Source of the DNA: Fulvivirga sediminis
Lineage (GTDB): Bacteria > Bacteroidota > Bacteroidia > Cytophagales > Cyclobacteriaceae
Length of the DNA: 64,000 nucleotides
Assembly: GCF_016757215.1 (NCBI RefSeq)
Contig: NZ_JAESIY010000015.1
Location: 1-64,000, forward strand
Direction: 5' to 3'
A program made the translations under genes and the position numbers. The notes beneath the pieces were generated by a model, which was given only the letters and a program-made list of their open reading frames with translations, was not told the origin of the DNA and did no database searches. Of this stretch, positions 33,520 to 42,827 are shown piece after piece; within the stretch, counting starts at the first letter, position 1, and each line of letters begins with the position of its first letter.

Positions 33520-36500
33520 CGTAATCAAGATTTCTCCCTTCACCTGATACCGCGTATTAAGTGGGTATTATTACCATTTTGCTTTTTTCTGAGTACCCTA
33601 TCCTTTGCTCAAAACATTCCATTTACCACTTATACTGCCTCAGACTATAATGCATCATCATCTAACTGGTCTATTACTCAAGATGAAAATGGTCTATTTT
33701 ATTTCGCCAACTACCAAGGCGTACTAATTTTTGATGGCATCACTTGGGAGCTTATTCCTCTAGCTGGTCAAAACATTTGCCTATCCATAGCATATACCAA
33801 CGGTAAAATATTTGTTGGTTCGAAAGGAGATCTAGGATACTTACAACCAGATTATAAAGGTAAACTTCACTTTGAATCATTAAATAGCAAGCTTTCTCAA
33901 GAGAACCAAACACAAAGTTGGTTTGATATAAAACATAGCCACGAGACCACATACTTTTATTCAAATCAGTGCATAGTAGGCGTGAAAAATGATTCCATAT
34001 TTGAGATCAAGAGCGACCAAGGACCGTTTGGCGGACTTTTTGAAGTAGCAGATGAAGTATATACCTATGTATTTGGAAATGGGATTTATAAGCTTGAGAA
34101 TAATACACTAAAAAAACTAAAAGGCACGGACCGGCTTACTTCTGAAAATATTGCATATATCGATGAAAAAGACCATCAACTCATTATTGCTACCAACAAA
34201 AATGTTCTCTATTCATACAAAAACGGATACACAAAAAAACTGAACAATGCCTCTCCTGAATCAGTGATCAGCTCCTTCGCTAGTAGCTCCAATCCGCCTC
34301 AAAAATATAATAAGGCTATTGGAACGCTTGGCAAAGGCCTGTACTTCTTAACCCCTCAGTACAATCCATTAAAAACTGGCTTTCTTGAAAATCAAACGAT
34401 CAAAAAACTGTATTTTGATCATTACGGAAACCTGTGGAGTGCTTCTCAGGAAAATATATCACATTTTGAAACCTCCTCCCCTTTAAAAATTTCTAAAGAC
34501 ATTCGTAATGAAACCGGCTCTATCCTATCTTTAATTAAATGGAAAGGCTCTGTCTACATGGGCACTACTACAGGGCTTTTTTTGATAAAAGGTAATTCTA
34601 TTGAAAAAGTACCAGGCATTAACGCAAAAGTCTGGAGCTTAATAGTCTTTAATAGTAAATTAATGATAGGCAGCGAAGTTGGCCTTTATCAACTAAAAGA
34701 AAACCTTCAAAAGGTATCCGAAATCAGATTAATATCTAATCTCAGCCATTGGAAAAACAACCTTATTATTGGTTCTCTTGGTCAGTTAAACATTCTTTCA
34801 GCAAGGACAGAAGAAACACCTGAGATAAAGAAGAAAATCAAAATGGGAGTGCGTCATTTCAATGATATTATGCAAATAAATGACAGCACCATATGGCTCC
34901 ATTCTAAATTTGATGGTGTGTATAAGCTAGACCATGTTAATAGAGACTCTGTAATAATTAACAAATACACAACAAGCAACGGACTCCCTGATGTTAATGA
35001 CATTAATATTTTCAATATAAAAGACAGAATAATATTTTCCACCAGCAAAGGTTTTTATCATTTCAACCCAGAAGACCAGACATTCTCTCCGGATACGTCT
35101 ATTTCCAAAACACCCTACAAAATCACCTATGCTACAGAATCAGAAAAAGGTATTATTCTTTCTACTATCGATGAGCACAATTACAACAAACTAGTTCACC
35201 TCTCAGAAAATGGTGAGGAAATCACAACCCCATTTAAAAGGATTCCTAACATATCCATTGACTTGACATATTATGTTGATAGTACCTTATGGATTGCTGG
35301 AAGCAATGGGCTTTATACATTTGACTACCGCATAAAAAAAGACTATAGTAAGAGCTTCCCAACCGTTATAAGAAGGGTAACCTCTCAGGACTCTGCCGTT
35401 TTTCTAGGCCACTATTATAGTCCTAATGAAGCAGCCGAAATTATTCCTTCCTTAGTATCAAAACAGACAAAGGGGTTTATTCCTAAACTAGACTATGAAC
35501 ATAATGAAATATCTTTTCAATATAGCGCTTCCTTTTATGAGGTGCCGGAAGGTAATGTATTTAGCCACTATCTGGAAAACGAAGATAAAGGATGGTCTCG
35601 CTGGGATGTTAACCATAAAAAAGAATATAGTCATTTACCTCCCGGAGATTATGTATTTCACGTAAAATCAAAAAATATATACGGAATTGAGGGTAAGGAA
35701 GCCACTTACTCTTTTACCATATTACCTCCATGGTATATGACATGGTGGGCTTATTTTGGGTATGCCATAGTGTTAGCATTCCTGATCTGGGGAGTAGTAC
35801 TTGCCTATACCTATAGAGTGCGCATGCAGCGTCAAAAACTAAAGCTTATAGTAGCTGACAGAACCTTTGAAGTAATAAGTCAGAAAAAAGAGATCGAAAA
35901 ACAAAAGAACCTTTTACAAAATCAATACGAGCAGATAAAAGTACAAAGAGACGATATACAAGCCAAAAATCTGGAGCTTAGCCAGGCTCAAAAAAGAACC
36001 TATCAAACTAATCTAGCACTACAAGAGCTCAACGGAAACCTTGAACTACAGGTAGAAGAAAGAACCAAAGAGATCCAAGCCATGCTCACAGAACTTCAAA
36101 AGACTAACAAAGAGCTTGATCACTTTATTTATAGAGCCTCACACGACCTCAAAGGCCCCATAAGCAGAATTAGCGGACTTACTACGCTGGCCAAGCTGGA
36201 AATTGAGGATGGCCCCACCAAAAATTATCTCCACTTGATTGATTATACGGCAAACAACATGAAAGGCACCCTTACTAAGCTCACTCAGGTGCATGACCTC
36301 ATGACGGCCGAAGTGGTTATAGAGGAAATAGATATCGCCACCTTATTAAGTGATATTAAACATAGCCTGAAGCACCTGGATGATCAGGACCTCAACACTA
36401 AATATACCTTCGATTTTAAAGACAACTTATGCATCAAACATGACAAATACAGACTTAACATTATACTAAGCAACCTGCTGGAAAATGCTATAGTTTATAA

Positions 36501-36786
36501 AAGGCAATCACGTGATGAGCACAGCATACACATCAACATTAGAAAAAACGACAAGAACCTTATGATTACGGTCACAGATACGGGCATTGGCATAGAACCC
36601 GACCAAAAGGAAAAGGTCTTTAATATGTTTTACAAAGCCAATGATATTCATAATGGTAGCGGGCTGGGTCTTTACCTGGTAAAGCTGGCTTTACAAAAAT
36701 TGAATGGCTCGGTTACAGTAGAAAGTAAAGTAAACACCTTCACCACCTTCACTGTACAGATAGGCTTAGCGGAGAGCCTTACTTAA
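33499..36786 (+). CDS. sensor histidine kinase with periplasmic beta-propeller
   Basis: A 1095-residue membrane sensor: a signal-like hydrophobic segment ending 'STLSFAQ' (about residue 38), a long periplasmic region of propeller-type repeats (about 45-660), a Y_Y_Y-type domain with 'LPPGDYVFHVKSKN' (about 675-740), one membrane helix (about 745-770), a coiled coil, then a kinase core. The phospho-accepting His is 882 in 'FIYRASHDLKGPISRI'. The N box is 'LSNLLENAIVYKR' and the G boxes are 'VTDTGIGIEPDQ' and 'GSGLGLYLV'. No receiver or DNA-binding domain is fused, unlike hybrid HTCS regulators. No response regulator is adjacent. The only in-frame ATG before the mature part lies inside an intrinsic terminator; a non-ATG start further in, for example near 'IPRIKWVLL', is possible. 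The 3' end overlaps tyrA by 8 bases. Confidence 0.85.
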   Translation: MDAIFFFRNQDFSLHLIPRIKWVLLPFCFFLSTLSFAQNIPFTTYTASDYNASSSNWSITQDENGLFYFANYQGVLIFDGITWELIPLAGQNICLSIAYTNGKIFVGSKGDLGYLQPDYKGKLHFESLNSKLSQENQTQSWFDIKHSHETTYFYSNQCIVGVKNDSIFEIKSDQGPFGGLFEVADEVYTYVFGNGIYKLENNTLKKLKGTDRLTSENIAYIDEKDHQLIIATNKNVLYSYKNGYTKKLNNASPESVISSFASSSNPPQKYNKAIGTLGKGLYFLTPQYNPLKTGFLENQTIKKLYFDHYGNLWSASQENISHFETSSPLKISKDIRNETGSILSLIKWKGSVYMGTTTGLFLIKGNSIEKVPGINAKVWSLIVFNSKLMIGSEVGLYQLKENLQKVSEIRLISNLSHWKNNLIIGSLGQLNILSARTEETPEIKKKIKMGVRHFNDIMQINDSTIWLHSKFDGVYKLDHVNRDSVIINKYTTSNGLPDVNDINIFNIKDRIIFSTSKGFYHFNPEDQTFSPDTSISKTPYKITYATESEKGIILSTIDEHNYNKLVHLSENGEEITTPFKRIPNISIDLTYYVDSTLWIAGSNGLYTFDYRIKKDYSKSFPTVIRRVTSQDSAVFLGHYYSPNEAAEIIPSLVSKQTKGFIPKLDYEHNEISFQYSASFYEVPEGNVFSHYLENEDKGWSRWDVNHKKEYSHLPPGDYVFHVKSKNIYGIEGKEATYSFTILPPWYMTWWAYFGYAIVLAFLIWGVVLAYTYRVRMQRQKLKLIVADRTFEVISQKKEIEKQKNLLQNQYEQIKVQRDDIQAKNLELSQAQKRTYQTNLALQELNGNLELQVEERTKEIQAMLTELQKTNKELDHFIYRASHDLKGPISRISGLTTLAKLEIEDGPTKNYLHLIDYTANNMKGTLTKLTQVHDLMTAEVVIEEIDIATLLSDIKHSLKHLDDQDLNTKYTFDFKDNLCIKHDKYRLNIILSNLLENAIVYKRQSRDEHSIHINIRKNDKNLMITVTDTGIGIEPDQKEKVFNMFYKANDIHNGSGLGLYLVKLALQKLNGSVTVESKVNTFTTFTVQIGLAESLT

Positions 36787-37630
36787 TACCATCGATAATT
36801 GGCCTTATTTTATTGGCTTCCTTCATAAAACCCACCATAATCTCTGCATCTTGAGCATCCAGCGCTTTTTTAAATTTCTGCAAATGGGCAATATACGTTT
36901 CTAACGCTCCTGATAAATTCTCTTGGTTCTGTCGAAAAATAGGAGACCACATTGCGGGTGAACTTTTAGCTAAACGTACGGTAGAAGCAAAGCCAGACCC
37001 TGCCATTGCAAAAATATGCTTCTCATCCTTCTCCTTGGCCAGCACAGTAGTACTAAGAGCAAAGGAGGATATATGACTCAAATGACTCACATAAGCAATA
37101 TGCAAATCATGATCTTCAGGCTTCATAGTCACCACTCTCATGGCCAGATTTTTACATATTTCTTGAAACAAATTAAGCTGCTTTTCCCCACTCTTCTCTT
37201 CCTCGCAGAGTATCATGATTTTATCTTCAAAAAGAGTTGAAAAGGCGGCCTCAGGCCCCGAATACTCAGTACCTGCCATAGGGTGAGCCGCTACAAAGCA
37301 TTTACGCTTGGGGTGAGCTACCACAGAAGCACATACTGCCCCCTTTGTAGATCCAAAATCAATGACCAAATGATGATCATCTACCATATCCAGAACCTGA
37401 GGCAAAAGAGAAGTGAGTGCATCTACTGGAATGGCTAATATTACCACATCTGACTGTTTTATAGCGTCTCCAAGGCTAGCTTCCCTATCAATAATACCCA
37501 GTCGTAAGGCACTCTTTATATTATCAGAGTTTTTGTCAACGCCGATAACTTCTACATGAAGCCTTCTACGTTTTACTGCTAAGGAGAAAGATCCTCCAAT
37601 AAGGCCTACTCCTACTAAAGCTATTTTCAT
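36779..37630 (-). CDS. tyrA: prephenate dehydrogenase
   Basis: A 283-residue NAD-dependent enzyme starting with the Rossmann motif 'MKIALVGVGLIGGSFSLAV'. It shows 'VIGVDKNSDNIKSALRLGI', 'VIDFGSTKGAVC' and the prephenate-site block 'KCFVAAHPMAGTEYSGPEAAFSTLFEDK', followed by 'AYVSHLSHISSFAL'. It oxidatively decarboxylates prephenate to 4-hydroxyphenylpyruvate. No chorismate mutase or ACT domain is fused. It is the third gene of the attenuator-controlled tyrosine operon and begins 4 bases after the aminotransferase. Confidence 0.95.
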   Translation of the reverse strand: MKIALVGVGLIGGSFSLAVKRRRLHVEVIGVDKNSDNIKSALRLGIIDREASLGDAIKQSDVVILAIPVDALTSLLPQVLDMVDDHHLVIDFGSTKGAVCASVVAHPKRKCFVAAHPMAGTEYSGPEAAFSTLFEDKIMILCEEEKSGEKQLNLFQEICKNLAMRVVTMKPEDHDLHIAYVSHLSHISSFALSTTVLAKEKDEKHIFAMAGSGFASTVRLAKSSPAMWSPIFRQNQENLSGALETYIAHLQKFKKALDAQDAEIMVGFMKEANKIRPIIDGIK

Positions 37631-37634
37631 ATTA

Positions 37635-38786
37635 TTAAAGTCTTTTTAATGCCTCTTCATACACCTCCACACCACTACATAATGATATGCGCACATACTT
37701 TTTACCTTTATCGCCAAAGATAAAACCCGGGGTAATAAAAACGTGATTTTCATGTAAAAGCCGCTCCACTAAATCTTCGGCACTATGAACATCATCAGGT
37801 ATATGTGCCCACACAAACATTCCTTGCTGATCTGCACTATAAGTACAACCCAACTTATCCATTATGGCCTGTGCTTTTACTCTTCTTTGAGCGTATACTT
37901 TATTTATACTGTCAAACCATTCATCTCCCAGCTTCAATGCCTCCACAGCGGCCAGCATCATAGGTTTAAACATGCCTGAGTCTACATTACTTTTTATCTT
38001 AAGTATAGCCTGAATATAATCTTTACTTCCTGCTACCCAGCCTATACGCCAGCCTGCCATATTAAACGATTTGCTCATTGAATTGAGCTCTAATGCTACT
38101 TCCTTAGCTCCTGGCACTGAAAATATACTAATAGGTTTACCTGAAGGAAGGATCATACTATAAGGATTATCATGACAAAGCAACACTTGCTTTTCTTTAG
38201 CCAATTGTACAAAGCGGCTCAAAGTATCAAAATCAGCGGGCTGACCTGTAGGCATATGTGGATAATTAAGCCACAAAAGTTTAATTCTGCTATAATCTAA
38301 TTCCTGAAGATATTGCCAATCGGGCTGCCAGCCATTATCTTCCAACAGAGGAAAACGAATAACCTCTGCACCACACATTTCTGCCACTGCACCATAAGCA
38401 GGGTAACAAAGCTCCGGCACTAATACCTGATCTCCAGGATTTAGAAATGTTAAGGAAATGTGAGTTATTCCTTCTTTAGAACCTATCAGAGGAAGTATCT
38501 CAGAAGTTGCATCCAGCTTCACCTCAAATACTTTTTGGAGCCATTGACTGATTGACTCTTTTAGCTCAGGCAACCCAGCATAGGACTGATAACCATGATT
38601 CACGGGCTTATATAATTCTTCAGAAGCCCTATTTAGGACAGCTGCCGCAGGAGGAAGATCAGGACTACCAATGGCAAGGTTTAAAACGTCTTTACCTTCC
38701 GCCTGCATTTTACGTACCTCAGCTAGTTTTTGAGAAAAATAATACTCTTTTACCTGTCCGAGCCGATCAGCTGTTGAAATTATCAT
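37635..38786 (-). CDS. class I/II PLP aminotransferase, probably aromatic
   Basis: A 383-residue fold-type I aminotransferase. It has 'LAIGSPDLPPA', 'VNHGYQSYAGLPELKESI', 'LIGSKEGITHISLTFLNPGD', 'LWLNYPHMPTGQPA', 'LLCHDNPYSMI', and the PLP-lysine region 'ELNSMSKSFNMAGWRIGWVAG'. It resembles aspartate/diaminopimelate-type enzymes, but between phhA and tyrA its likely job is amination of 4-hydroxyphenylpyruvate (and phenylpyruvate). That specificity is inferred from context. It starts 5 bases after phhA ends. Confidence 0.85.
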   Translation of the reverse strand: MIISTADRLGQVKEYYFSQKLAEVRKMQAEGKDVLNLAIGSPDLPPAAAVLNRASEELYKPVNHGYQSYAGLPELKESISQWLQKVFEVKLDATSEILPLIGSKEGITHISLTFLNPGDQVLVPELCYPAYGAVAEMCGAEVIRFPLLEDNGWQPDWQYLQELDYSRIKLLWLNYPHMPTGQPADFDTLSRFVQLAKEKQVLLCHDNPYSMILPSGKPISIFSVPGAKEVALELNSMSKSFNMAGWRIGWVAGSKDYIQAILKIKSNVDSGMFKPMMLAAVEALKLGDEWFDSINKVYAQRRVKAQAIMDKLGCTYSADQQGMFVWAHIPDDVHSAEDLVERLLHENHVFITPGFIFGDKGKKYVRISLCSGVEVYEEALKRL

Positions 38787-38791
38787 ATTAC

Positions 38792-39574
38792 TTATACTAC
38801 TTTACTTTGTAATTTTTCATTTAAACGCATTTTCACTTCATCTATTGAGTGAAAAAGCTGCTCATATGACTCAATAATAAAGTATTTTTCCTGAAAAGTA
38901 TCTTTTCTAAAAGGAGTATCTAATATTTGAGCTACATCATAGGCAAAATGCTCAGGTTCATCACTTAAAGAAAATCGCGTTTCTCCTACTGAGCTCAAGA
39001 TTCCGGCTCCGTATATTCTTAATCCTGCAGGCTCTTTAATAAGGCCAAATTCTACCGTGAACCAGTAAATTCTTGAAAGTAATTCTATAGCTTCAGGATC
39101 ATTAGCGTGAGCGGCTCCTATTTCACTAAGCGCCTGCAAATAATCGACAAACGCCTGATTGGTAAGCAAAGGCACATGAGCAAATACATCATGAAACATG
39201 TCAGGTTCTTCCAGGTAATCCAGCTCCTCCATCTTTCTGAGCCAGGTAGTGGCAGGAAACTTTTTATTAGACATTAATTCAAAAAACAATTTATCGTCTA
39301 CTATACCTTCCACTGCTACCAGCTCCCATCCTGTGGCCTCTCTAAGAAGGACATTAGTCTCTTCAAAAGCAGGAATATTTTTATTAGTAAACTTCACCAC
39401 ATCAAGCCCTTTCATAAACTCTACCGTAGCAGCGCCGGGCATGTTTACAATCTGACGATCATAAAGGATACTCCATACTTGTTGGTCTTCAGCAGTATAC
39501 TGATCATAAACCTGCTTCATGTCTTTTAAAGTAGGGATCACTCTTTTCTCAGATTTTGTAATTGGTTCCATCAT
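38792..39574 (-). CDS. phhA: phenylalanine 4-monooxygenase
   Basis: A 260-residue aromatic amino acid hydroxylase of bacterial type, catalytic domain only. The iron ligands are visible: His128 and His133 in 'EEPDMFHDVFAHVPLL' and Glu175 in 'YWFTVEFGLI'. The pterin/substrate region includes 'TGWELVAVEGIVDD' and 'FPATTWLRK'. It hydroxylates phenylalanine to tyrosine with O2 and a tetrahydropterin. In many bacteria it serves phenylalanine degradation. Here it is the first gene behind a tyrosine-codon attenuator with tyrA, which argues for tyrosine supply instead. Confidence 0.95.
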   Translation of the reverse strand: MMEPITKSEKRVIPTLKDMKQVYDQYTAEDQQVWSILYDRQIVNMPGAATVEFMKGLDVVKFTNKNIPAFEETNVLLREATGWELVAVEGIVDDKLFFELMSNKKFPATTWLRKMEELDYLEEPDMFHDVFAHVPLLTNQAFVDYLQALSEIGAAHANDPEAIELLSRIYWFTVEFGLIKEPAGLRIYGAGILSSVGETRFSLSDEPEHFAYDVAQILDTPFRKDTFQEKYFIIESYEQLFHSIDEVKMRLNEKLQSKVV

Positions 39575-39593
39575 TTTTAAAATTAGTTTAAAA

Positions 39594-39626
39594 CAAAAAA
39601 GCCTGGCTCTCTTTCGGAACCAGGCT
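39594..39626 (-). terminator. tyrosine operon attenuator terminator
   Basis: On the minus strand AGCCTGG (39626-39620) pairs with CCAGGCT (39606-39600) around a 13-base loop containing TTCCGAA and is followed by a run of T. It ends about 20 bases before phhA. Confidence 0.9.
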
Positions 39627-39697
39627 CGTTATATTCAGTTATTTTCTTTCTATTAGATCATGAACATACAACTCCCACTCCGAATGGTGTGATTCGG
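39613..39697 (-). promoter_or_regulatory. tyrosine attenuator: alternative RNA pairings
   Basis: Right after the Tyr codons, CCGAAT (39697-39692) pairs perfectly with ATTCGG (39685-39680). TTCGGAGT (39684-39677) can instead pair with GGTTCCGAA (39621-39613), in the 5' arm and loop of the terminator, with two G-U pairs. A ribosome stalled on the Tyr run would cover CCGAAT, free ATTCGG, and favour the antiterminator. A further outer pairing, ATGAACA (39729-39723) with TGTTCAT (39666-39660), is possible. Read by eye, no energies computed. Confidence 0.72.
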
Positions 39698-39738
39698 TAA
39701 TAGTAGTAGTAATAATATTTGCTGTTCATATTTGTCAT
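39658..39738 (-). CDS. tyrosine operon leader peptide (seven consecutive Tyr)
   Basis: A 26-residue frame (23 residues if the second ATG at 39729 is used) reading MTNMNSK, then seven consecutive Tyr codons, then RITPFGVGVVCS and a TGA. It lies between a good promoter and an intrinsic terminator just upstream of phhA-aminotransferase-tyrA. A ribosome short of charged tRNA-Tyr would stall here. Function is inferred from composition, position and the RNA pairings. Confidence 0.9.
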   Translation of the reverse strand: MTNMNSKYYYYYYYRITPFGVGVVCS

Positions 39739-39745
39739 ACAGGGA

Positions 39746-39779
39746 CAAATGTAAAATTAATTTTCAAAAAATAAAACAA
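39746..39779 (-). promoter_or_regulatory. promoter of the tyrosine operon
   Basis: On the minus strand TTG (39779-39777), a 23-base spacer and TACATTTG (39753-39746) match the Bacteroidota promoter. The first leader ATG is only 7 bases beyond the box. It lies in the short gap after the DAHP synthase gene, so the tyrosine operon can be transcribed independently of trp. Confidence 0.6.
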
Positions 39780-39795
39780 GAAAATAATTTTTTAA

Positions 39796-40806
39796 TCAAA
39801 GGCTCTCTCTGAGTTCAAAAACCTTACGAATTTTATCAATCAATTTCTCTGACTGCCTAAAGTTGAGCGTCTGTTGACCATCAGACCAGGCTTCATCAGG
39901 CAGCTCATGGGCTTCATAGATGATGCCATCTGCTCCTGCCATTACACAAGCCAGCGCCACAGGCTCTACATGATCTCTAAGGCCTATACCATGAGAAGGA
40001 TCTGCTATTACGGGCAAGTGCGATTTCTCTTTTAGAATAGCTATGGCATTGATATCCATAGTATTTCTGCTGGCACGCTCATAAGTACGAATACCCCTCT
40101 CACAAAGCATAAGATTTTCATTACCAGCAGAAAAAACGTATTCTGCAGAACCTAAAAGTTCATCAATGGTACCAGAAATACCTCTTTTGATTAGCACAGG
40201 CTTATCTACTTTGCCCAGCTCATCTAATAGATTGAAATTTTGAGTATTTCTAGCTCCTACCTGATAGATATCTACATAATCATACATTTCTTCTATCTGA
40301 GATACCTGCATTACCTCTGTGATAATTTTAATACCGGCTTCTCTGGCAAGCTTATACCATGTTTTTAAGCCTTCTATTCCCAAGCCTCTGAAAGAATATG
40401 GAGAGCTTCTGGGCTTGTATACTCCACCACGCATAATTTTAATATTGTTAGCCTTAAGGTGAGCTATGGTCTTCTCTATCTGCTCCTCTCCTTCTATAGA
40501 ACATGGACCTGCCATTATAGCCATACTTCCTTCTTCTATAGTTACTCCATCACCTAGATCTATAGTAGTAGGCTTTACCTTCCACTTACGTGAAACCAAC
40601 TTGTTATCGTCAGAGACAATATGGATATCTTCTATACCAGGCATCTGTCCTACTTCACGAATATCAAAATCGCTTTTACCAATGCCAATGATATAATCAC
40701 CCTTCTGAGTTTTCACTTCGGTGGTCTTATATTTCAAAGAGTTCACCTTTTCAATGATACCCTTCTTTTTATCTGATGATAAGTCTTTTTCTAACTGGAT
40801 AATCAT
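39796..40806 (-). CDS. 3-deoxy-7-phosphoheptulonate (DAHP) synthase
   Basis: A 336-residue DAHP synthase of the class with an N-terminal ferredoxin-like regulatory domain (about residues 1-70, 'MIIQLEKDLSSDKKKGIIEKV'). The catalytic barrel has 'AIMAGPCSIEGEEQ', 'MRGGVYKPRSSPYSFRGLGIEGL', 'QVGARNTQNFNLLDELG', 'KPVLIKRGISGT' and 'PVIADPSHGIGLRDHVEPVALA'. It condenses phosphoenolpyruvate and erythrose 4-phosphate, the entry to aromatic synthesis. It follows trpA by 3 bases, so its supply appears tied to the trp attenuator. No chorismate mutase domain is fused. Confidence 0.93.
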   Translation of the reverse strand: MIIQLEKDLSSDKKKGIIEKVNSLKYKTTEVKTQKGDYIIGIGKSDFDIREVGQMPGIEDIHIVSDDNKLVSRKWKVKPTTIDLGDGVTIEEGSMAIMAGPCSIEGEEQIEKTIAHLKANNIKIMRGGVYKPRSSPYSFRGLGIEGLKTWYKLAREAGIKIITEVMQVSQIEEMYDYVDIYQVGARNTQNFNLLDELGKVDKPVLIKRGISGTIDELLGSAEYVFSAGNENLMLCERGIRTYERASRNTMDINAIAILKEKSHLPVIADPSHGIGLRDHVEPVALACVMAGADGIIYEAHELPDEAWSDGQQTLNFRQSEKLIDKIRKVFELRESL

Positions 40807-40809
40807 AAC

Positions 40810-41595
40810 TTAACCTTTAATATCCTTTACAAATTGATTAATATTTCCCTTTTCTATTCCTGAGCTATCTATGCAGTTAATAAAGGCACTGCCTATAATA
40901 GCTCCGCTACTATAAGTGCAAGCCTGCAGATAGGTATCATGATTTGAAATACCAAAACCGATTAAAGTAGGGTTCTTCAAATTCATATTTTTAATTCTTT
41001 CGAAGTAATTGATCTGCTCTACAGAAAAAGAGCCTTTAGCTCCTGTAGTACTGGCAGAAGAAACCATATAGATAAAACCATCAGTATTTTGATCAATTTC
41101 CTTTACTCTTTGCTCTGAAGTTTGGGGTGTGATTAGGAAAACATTTTTTATACCATGCTTCTCAAACTTACCCTTATAAACAGCCATATATTCTGCCATT
41201 GGTAAATCTGGTAAAATGAGTCCGTCTACCCCTACCTCTTCACAGTTTTCACAAAACTCATGAATACCAAACTGGAGCACAGGATTTATATATCCCATAA
41301 GAATAATAGGTATTGAAACGCTCTGCCTAACCTCTTTTAACTGCTCAAAAAGCAACTTAATGGACATCCCGTTTTCCAAAGCCTTTTTATTACTTTCCTG
41401 AATAGTAGGTCCATCTGCCACAGGATCAGAGAATGGCATACCGATTTCAATAATATCAGCACCTGCTGCTTCCAGATATTGAGCAATGGCCAGCGTGTTA
41501 TTAAGTTCGGGAAAACCTGCCGTATAATAAACCGAAAGGACGTTTTTCTTATTTTGAAAAACATCATTTATTCTATTTGTAGTCATTGTTTCCAT
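40810..41595 (-). CDS. trpA: tryptophan synthase alpha subunit
   Basis: A 261-residue barrel with 'SVYYTAGFPELNNTLAIAQYLEAAGADIIEIGMPFSDPVADGP' (catalytic Glu and Asp region), 'LMGYINPVLQFG', 'GLILPDLP' and 'GFGISNHDT'. It cleaves indole-3-glycerol phosphate and passes indole to TrpB. The start may be the internal Met at 41586, which gives the usual 'MTTNRIN'. It lies 50 bases after trpB. Confidence 0.96.
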   Translation of the reverse strand: METMTTNRINDVFQNKKNVLSVYYTAGFPELNNTLAIAQYLEAAGADIIEIGMPFSDPVADGPTIQESNKKALENGMSIKLLFEQLKEVRQSVSIPIILMGYINPVLQFGIHEFCENCEEVGVDGLILPDLPMAEYMAVYKGKFEKHGIKNVFLITPQTSEQRVKEIDQNTDGFIYMVSSASTTGAKGSFSVEQINYFERIKNMNLKNPTLIGFGISNHDTYLQACTYSSGAIIGSAFINCIDSSGIEKGNINQFVKDIKG

Positions 41596-41645
41596 TTTAA
41601 TGATCGTTTGGGGTAAAGGTTTGTATTAATAATCTCATCATAGTA

Positions 41646-42827
41646 TTAATATTTACCCCACTTGATATAGGTTTCAAGATCCTTATCTCCTCTACCTGAT
41701 AGGTTTATCACCACTATATCAGACTTTTCAAATGACATCTTTCTCAGCGCAGCCAGTGCATGAGCAGATTCTATGGCGGGGATAATACCTTCTAACTTAC
41801 TTAGTTCTACACCTGCAACCATAGCTTCCTCATCAGTAGCATTTTCGAACTTCACCCTGCCTGTATCAAACAAATGAGCATGCATGGGGCCAATACCAGG
41901 ATAATCTAAGCCTGCAGAAATAGAGTAAGGCTCTACCACCTGACCATCTGCGGTTTGCATAAGCAATGTTTTGCTACCGTGCAGCACCCCAGGCTTACCT
42001 AAATAAGATGTAGCAGCTGACTCACCACTATCTACACCTCTTCCTGCCGCTTCTACAGCTACCAATTTCACCTTCTCCTCATCCAGGTAATGATAAAACG
42101 CTCCGGCTGCATTACTTCCACCCCCTACACAGGCGATAACATAATGAGGATATTCCGTTCCTTCTTCTTCATTAAGCTGCCATTTCATTTCCTCGCTGAT
42201 CACGCTCTGAAAACGAGCCACCATATCAGGATAAGGGTGAGGGCCGACTACCGAACCAATAATATAATGCGTATCTACGGGATTACTGATCCAATGTCTC
42301 ATAGCTTCATTAGTGGCATCTTTCAAGGTTTTACTACCGCTTTTAGCAGGCACCACCTCTGCTCCTAATATGCGCATGCGCTCCACATTAGGCTTTTGTC
42401 TCTGCATATCAATCTCGCCCATATACACAATACACTCCATACCCATGAGTGCACATACGGTGGCAGTAGCCACGCCATGTTGGCCGGCACCTGTTTCTGC
42501 TATTATTTTTTGCTTACCAAGCTTCTTGGCTAGAATAATCTGCCCTATAGTATTATTTACTTTGTGCGCTCCTGTGTGGCACAAATCTTCTCTTTTCAAA
42601 TATATTTTAGCCCCATATTGCTCTGATAGCCTCTTAGCAAAATACAAAGGGGTTGGCCTGCCTACGTAGTCCTTAAGGAGCTTATCAAACTCTGCTTTAA
42701 AAGCACTATCCCCGATGATTGACAGATAGTTATCGCGCAACTCCTCCACATTAGGGTATAACATTTCCGGAATATAGGCTCCGCCAAACTGGCCGTAGTA
42801 GCCATTTTCATCTACACTGTATCGCAT
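41646..42827 (-). CDS. trpB: tryptophan synthase beta subunit
   Basis: A 393-residue PLP enzyme with '[19 protein letters not shown]', '[40 protein letters not shown]' (PLP lysine in HKVNN), '[13 protein letters not shown]', '[17 protein letters not shown]' and '[17 protein letters not shown]'. It joins indole and serine to form tryptophan. The 5' end overlaps trpF by 16 bases. Confidence 0.97.
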   Translation of the reverse strand: MRYSVDENGYYGQFGGAYIPEMLYPNVEELRDNYLSIIGDSAFKAEFDKLLKDYVGRPTPLYFAKRLSEQYGAKIYLKREDLCHTGAHKVNNTIGQIILAKKLGKQKIIAETGAGQHGVATATVCALMGMECIVYMGEIDMQRQKPNVERMRILGAEVVPAKSGSKTLKDATNEAMRHWISNPVDTHYIIGSVVGPHPYPDMVARFQSVISEEMKWQLNEEEGTEYPHYVIACVGGGSNAAGAFYHYLDEEKVKLVAVEAAGRGVDSGESAATSYLGKPGVLHGSKTLLMQTADGQVVEPYSISAGLDYPGIGPMHAHLFDTGRVKFENATDEEAMVAGVELSKLEGIIPAIESAHALAALRKMSFEKSDIVVINLSGRGDKDLETYIKWGKY

